Assembly (NCBI RefSeq): GCF_030445035.2
Contig: NC_080698.1
Location: 6,620,038 to 6,684,037, forward strand
Direction: 5' to 3'
DNA length: 64,000 nt
Source of the DNA: Dasypus novemcinctus
Lineage: Eukaryota > Chordata > Mammalia > Cingulata > Dasypodidae
This document shows, in pieces, positions 59,162-64,000 of the stretch; the first letter of the stretch is position 1; each line of letters opens with the position of its first letter. The position numbers were made by a program, and so were the translations under genes. The notes below the pieces were generated by a model. It had not been told where the DNA came from, did not search any database, and saw only the letters and a list, made by a program, of their open reading frames with translations.

Positions 59162-61469
59162 CTGAAAGGTCACGAACAAGAACACAACCGTTGAGCTGTC
59201 TGCGGTTCACAGTCCATGTGGCCGACCACGTGGGGGGGTCCTTAAATCCTGGAGGCCGTGACAGACGCCTGGTGGACGCTGTGGGTGGGGGACCTCAGGG
59301 GCCATAAAGCAGGCGGGCTGGGGGAAGACAGCAGGGCTGCCGTCCTCCGGTGCCTGGGGACAGCGGTGAGCAAAGACACAAAATCACCCCCACAGCAGCA
59401 CAGCCACAGCCATGGGGCCAAGTCACCTGCCTTCCCAAGGAGAGCACCTGGGGCAGGACAGGTGTGGGCCACGGGGGAGGCCAAGCGAGGAGGGGCAGGC
59501 CTGGGACACGCCCGCTTTCCCTGACAGCGACCGCCTCAGCTGCGCAGAGGGGCAGCAATGGGCGCTACCAGGGCACGGCAGCTGGACCGTGATCTCAAAA
59601 CGTGTTCCGTGGCGCATCGGGGCCAGGAACGGGGAGTGCCACGTACTGTCTCTCCATCTGAGAGCCACAGGACACTGGAGCATCCCATTCAAGGCTTCAA
59701 GAGCCCTGCAGTAAAGACCGTGGTTAGACTTCTACATTTACTTGACCAGGGAGCCTTTTTAACACCTGCTGGACTGGTGACCCTCAAGACACTGCGGGAA
59801 ATGCTGGGAGACTGCAGCCTCCTCCTCCACGGATGGGGAAACAGGCCCAGGCAGGGACGTGGAGGCAGGCCGAAGCCTGGGCCAGCCGCCCCCCCAGCCC
59901 CGACTCCAGCTCTGAGCCCCTCTTGTGGGGCACATGCCCAGCTCGGCTGCAGCTCACACAATTTTAGGGACCTCAAGAGCCAATCAACTCCACTCCCTAA
60001 TTCTGCCAAAGAGGAAACCGAGGTCCAGAAAAGAAGAAGGATTTGCTCTCACGTGAAGGCTTAAAGGGCACCATTCCCGACCCTGCGCAGCTTCTTCCTG
60101 AAAGGTCGCAGTAAGCTCAGTTGTCTCTGGGATGAGGTCACTCTTCCCCGGCCTGTGCCCCAAGAGGCAGGCACTGTGCAGGAAGAGGACCCTGCCCGGG
60201 AGTCCAGGAGCTCACGATCGCTTCACCCCGACAGCCCTGGACTCCAGGCGCGGCCTCGCTGCCCCCCCAGCAGGCCCGAGCTGCTCCCGCTGCTCCCTCC
60301 CCGGCTCACTGCGCCGGCTGCTGGAGCGCCGGGCGCTGCGGGTTGTGGGCCTGCCCTCGCACCTCCGAGACCATCTCTTCTAGACCACGGCGTACCGAAC
60401 ACACTAAAAGGCTTGGAAAACCCAGTTCATGTTCTAAGTAACCGATGGCCGTGCCTGTGAGGTCCTGGAAGGGCTCGCCTGAGTACTGTCTCCGTGTGGC
60501 TTGCCGTGTGTCTGTCCTGCTGCCTACACGGTCTCTGAGTTTATGCCCAGGGCAGGGCCTCGCTCATCCCACTCTGAGCGGGGCTAAGCGACACCGCGGC
60601 CCTGCGGTTGGCGGTCTATTCCAAACCCGGCAGGTCTGCCACCACCTCTCCTTAGTGTCCCCGACAGCACGGAAGAACCCAGCCAGCCTCAGAGGCCCTC
60701 GGCCAGCAGACTCCCTCGCTGCTGCGGAGCTGCACGGCCGCAGGGCCCTAGGCATGCTGACAGCGGCACAGGAGCAGCCTGCTCCCTGAGGGAGATGCAG
60801 TTTGCATGTAAATCGACAGCTCTAGACACCCACATGTGCAAGCGGGAGCCCAGCTACCTCGGGAGGACGCAGCCCGAGGCCCCTGCCTGTCTCGCGCCCG
60901 CGGGCGAGCATGCCACGGCTGGCCCCCTTTTCAGGCCACTTACCACCACCTTCTTTATCCTTTTAGTAGGACCTCATATCTTTGAAATTCTAACCACGTC
61001 TATTTCTTCCAGGATCAACGCCTTCCAGAACCAGGCACTGGTCACGTGGGGATTTCATCCAGTTCCAACCACAGTGCCAGGCACAGTCCCTCAACCTCAG
61101 AAGAGCCAGAGAGTTCCACACCCATCAGGCGTGGACCGCCGCCCCTGGCCAGCAGGGAGCAGCTGCGGAAGAACGGCCACCGCCCTCCAGCTCCCCCTTA
61201 GTAAGGTGTGAACTCACTGAGGGGCAGTCGAGGCAGGTTAGGAGGCAGGGAAGGCGCTGGCAGAGCAAGGCCGAAACGGCTGGGACCCCGCGGGGCTGAA
61301 CGTGGCCACGAGACCCCGCCTGGAGACCTGGGAGGGAAGGCCGCTGCTTGAGAACACGGCTCCAACCGCTACAGCCCGGAAACCTGCCAGACCCGGTCAC
61401 CAGGTCCCGTTTGAAGCTCCCAGGCTCAAAAGCAGCCCCGGACAACTCCAAACAGAAAGGCCTCCCCAC

Positions 61470-61700
61470 TGGTTCCCTGCAAGCAGAAACGGAAGGTAGA
61501 AACGGAAGGTAGAAAGGCAGCCAATCAGGGCAGCAGACGCTGGGAGCCTGCCTTAACGTGGGGGGGAGGGGCACGCGTCTCACCTGCAGCACACCTGCCC
61601 CTGCATCTTGGGTGTGTACTCTTTTCCTGCTTCTTAATAAACTCTTTACTCCCTTGCCTACCTATGGCATGTCCTTAAATTCCTTTATGTGACATAGCTA
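61470..61700 (+). mobile_element. Possible solitary LTR end
   Basis: 'aatcagggcagcagacgctg', then 'gtgtgtactcttttcctgct', 'tcttaataaactctttactc' and 'ccttgcctacctatggcatg'. An AATAAA in this C/T-rich setting resembles the R/U5 region of retroviral LTRs. No retroviral genes flank it. A short direct repeat of CGGAAGGTAGAAA lies at 61490-61515. Confidence 0.35.
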
Positions 61701-61842
61701 AGAACCTAGAAACCCAGAGAGTTCCACTAACAGGATTTAGTCCTTGGGCTGCTCCTTGAATGTGTATCCAGCCACTGATATGACAGAGATTTTCTTGCCA
61801 GCTGGGAGCTAACCCAGCAAAGCAATGCAAAAACCACCTTTT

Positions 61843-61942
61843 GGGGAGCAGGAGTGGCTCAAGCAGTTGAGTGCCCACCTCCCACATGGGAGGTCAAGGG
61901 TTCAGTTCCAGTGGCTCCTGAAGAGAGCAAAAAAAAAAAAAA
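61843..61942 (+). mobile_element. tRNA-derived SINE (DAS type)
   Basis: GGGGAGCAGGAGTGGCTCAA head, 'cccacctcccacatgggagg', B box in 'caagggttcagttccagtgg', CTCCTGAAGAGAGC and an A tail. Flanking 'aaaccacctttt' and 'aaagcccccttt' are a plausible decayed target-site duplication. Confidence 0.9.
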
Positions 61943-62671
61943 CAAAAAGCCCCCTTTCACGGAGCTTGCACAGCGGCTCTGCCTTGGCTGGGGGAGGGGC
62001 TCAGGCGTCCCACCAGGAAGGGCAGCCCGAGGCAAGGTGCAGGCTCCTCCTGGCCGGTCTGGTCTGGGCTCAGGCGCGCTCCCGGGTGTGCTCGCCGCCA
62101 CTGCAGGAATCTGGGCGCCCTGTCTACGCCCTACGAACCAGGCCTCCCTCCCTGGAGTGCCACCACAGGACCGGGGCAGGTAAGTCGCTGCCCACCTTGA
62201 TCGTTTCTTCACTGCTTTAGCTGCTTTTGCTGCGAGTGAGCTTCCCAGCTCAGCCTTCCCAGCCGGAAGGAGGGCAGGGACCACTGGTGGGAAAGGAGGG
62301 CAGGGACCACCGCGCGAGCCCTGGCCGCCCACTGCCTTGGGAGGGGCCCTGGGGCAGCAGCGAGGACCCAGGCTCTGCTCGCGGCTTTTGGAAGCTGTGC
62401 TTTCTTGAGTCGGCCCTTGCCCAGAAAACGCAGCCTTTCAACTGTTCGCTGTAGTGTTGTTGTTGTTACAGCAAAAAGACGATTTTAATGCTGCTGTAGG
62501 AAAAAGGGTTAGATGAAGAGTCACATAGTGGTGCTTCATGGTCGGCCGTCTGTGCTCTCTGTGTGCCAATATTCTACACCCAGGTCCTCACGTGGTGTCA
62601 GCTGCCAGTGGCTTCTGCAAATTAACTGTCAAAAACGAGAACAGACTCGCTCAGCGAGCTGGTCGCCACGG

Positions 62672-63335
62672 TGCGTTAGTCAGCCAAAGGGGTGCTGACG
62701 CCAAGTACCAGCACTCCGTTGGCTTTTAAAGAGGGCATTTTTGGGGTAAGAGCTTACAGTTACAAGGCCCTGAAGAGTCCAACTCAAGGTTACTTCCTTA
62801 CCAAACTCTCGCCATGCTGAAGCAGATGGTGGGCGACTTCCGAGAGCGCCCAGCCTTCCTCTTCCTTCCTAAGGCTCCACGGGCCCAGCCTCTCCTGATC
62901 TCAGCGGGAGGCTGGCGGAGGGCTCGTCTCTCCTCCCAGGGCTTGCTCCTCTCCGGGCTCGGCCGCTCTTCTCAAGTCAGCCGTAAGCTATCAGGCGAAT
63001 GGCTCACCTGGCTTCCCAGCGCTGCAGGACCAAGTCCCCTCCTCTTCTGTGTCTACGGAGCTCTCGATTCCTCTGTGTAGCTTCTCTGTTCCCCTTGGGT
63101 GAGTGTATATATATACACACATATATCCCACCCAGGGCATGGGTACTCAAACTGAGTTACCCCAATGACCTGGTCAACCCAAAGCCCTAATCCTAGTATA
63201 ATTTAATCAAAGGCATCTCAGCTGAATCAAAACAATCAAAGAGTCTCACGCCCAGAGGCACAGACCAGTTTACAATCTCTTTCTGGAATTTGTAAATAAT
63301 CTTGAACTGCCACATATGGATACCTTTCATAAACC
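62672..63335. mobile_element. Lineage-specific interspersed element, probably LTR-like
   Basis: 'gtcagccaaaggggtgctga', 'gttggcttttaaagagggca', 'ggtaagagcttacagttaca', then a C/T-rich centre, then 'gccctaatcctagtataatt' and 'agaggcacagaccagtttac', ending 'tcttgaactgccacat'. The layout parallels the LTR-like insert at 2895-3650, and I associate this wording with an abundant xenarthran repeat, but cannot name its class. A (TA/CA)n run lies at 63106-63126. Confidence 0.45.
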
Positions 63336-63727
63336 TGAAGATAAAGCTGCAGTGTGGGATCTTGGGAGAATAATTAGGAAGAACGAAACAGAAAGCTACC
63401 AATGGAAATAAAAAGGCACCCTACAGTTTGGAACTGCTTGCTGGAATCTGAAGGAAGGGCATGTCTCAAGGACACCCAAGGCAGGAGCACGCACGAGTGC
63501 CCTGGGTGCTGGCCCGCGATCAGCCCCCCTGGCTCCAGGAGCAGGGACCGAGGGGCCCGCCGCCTGCCTGAGGCCAAGGGTGGGAGACGGGGGCCACGCA
63601 GGGCGAGAGCCGCTGCCCTTCACCGCGCGCCACCAGCCTCTTCCTCCGCCCTTCCCTGGATGAAGCCCTGGAGCTTCAGAGTCGAGATTATAGCTGTTCT
63701 GCTTGGAGCTTTAAAAGAAGTAAAAGG

Positions 63728-63786
63728 CGGCAGGGGTGCAATCCCCCGCACCACCTAAATATAAATAAATGAAATGAAATGAAATA
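63728..63786 (+). repeat. SINE-like remnant with (GAAAT)n tail
   Basis: 'ggcaggggtgcaatcccccg' followed by CACCACCT looks like the B-box end of a DAS SINE. It runs into AAATAAATAAAT and four GAAAT units. Too short for certainty. Confidence 0.35.
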
Positions 63787-64000
63787 GAAATTATCAATGC
63801 AATAGTATGTTGCACAGTGTGAGGATAGTGTTTTCTTGGCTCTTGTTGTGATTGTATCTATGTATACACGGACACAGCCCTGGGTGGTCATGTTTCAGGC
63901 GTACCTTACTGTAGAATGCATTAAAAAACATTCCAGCAGTGCCGTCAGCAGATGTGGAGGGATCAAACGTTTAGGAATGACTGCACACAAAAGCCAGGCC

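Larger units (their letters stand above)
59162..64000 (-). other. FYCO1: FYCO1 intron, open at the right edge
   Basis: At least 4.8 kb with no FYVE-proximal FYCO1 exon recognisable on the minus strand. It contains SINE, MIR-like and LTR-like repeats. In human CXCR6 lies in a FYCO1 intron on the opposite strand, so it is expected to the right; nothing of CXCR6 is visible here. Confidence 0.7.

Overview
The window is vertebrate, and almost certainly mammalian and xenarthran (armadillo, sloth or anteater), genomic DNA. The evidence is of two kinds. Two multi-exon mammalian genes can be read directly. The non-coding DNA is also seeded with tRNA-headed SINEs (head like GGGGAGCGGATGTGGCTCA, B-box GGTTCAATCCC, A-rich tail) of the DAS type known from Xenarthra. 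The species itself cannot be fixed from sequence alone.

Gene layout. The window is the CCR9-FYCO1 part of the chemokine-receptor cluster that lies on human 3p21.31. CCR9 is on the + strand. A 45-nt exon (18181-18225) carries the start codon and seven codons. A 5750-nt intron follows, and then one large coding exon (23976-25073) carries the rest of a 372-residue seven-helix receptor. FYCO1 lies convergent on the - strand. Its last four coding exons (59161-59066, 55367-55157, 45775-45666, 43726-43651) encode the C-terminal GOLD domain, with every splice phase in register. Its 3' UTR probably runs left to an AATAAA near 40240. The FYVE, coiled-coil and RUN exons, and CXCR6 (which sits inside a FYCO1 intron in human), are expected to the right of the window.

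Region by region. 1-4.2 kb: L1 fragments with a nested LTR-like element. 4.2-13 kb: intergenic DNA upstream of CCR9, including GC/CpG-rich blocks whose long ORFs I do not believe. 13-17.9 kb: antisense old L1 plus SINEs. 18.2-25.1 kb: CCR9, its intron holding a GC-rich block and a GT-rich tract with a 98-bp tandem duplication. 25-40 kb: CCR9 3' UTR and the intergenic interval between the two gene ends, with L1, MIR, LTR-like and DNA-transposon relics. 40.2-59.2 kb: FYCO1 3' end, with an 18-copy minisatellite in its last intron and L1/HAL1 relics in the next. 59.2-64 kb: an upstream FYCO1 intron.

The two genes are not a functional unit. CCR9 is the CCL25 receptor that directs T cells and plasma cells to thymus and small intestine. 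FYCO1 is an adaptor linking LC3/Rab7/PI3P-positive vesicles to kinesin. Their adjacency is ancestral synteny. I found no evidence of a new biological system. The most informative observations are the loss of the human-type internal CCR9 start methionine, two dimeric SINE insertions each flanked by one target-site duplication, and the intronic minisatellite.
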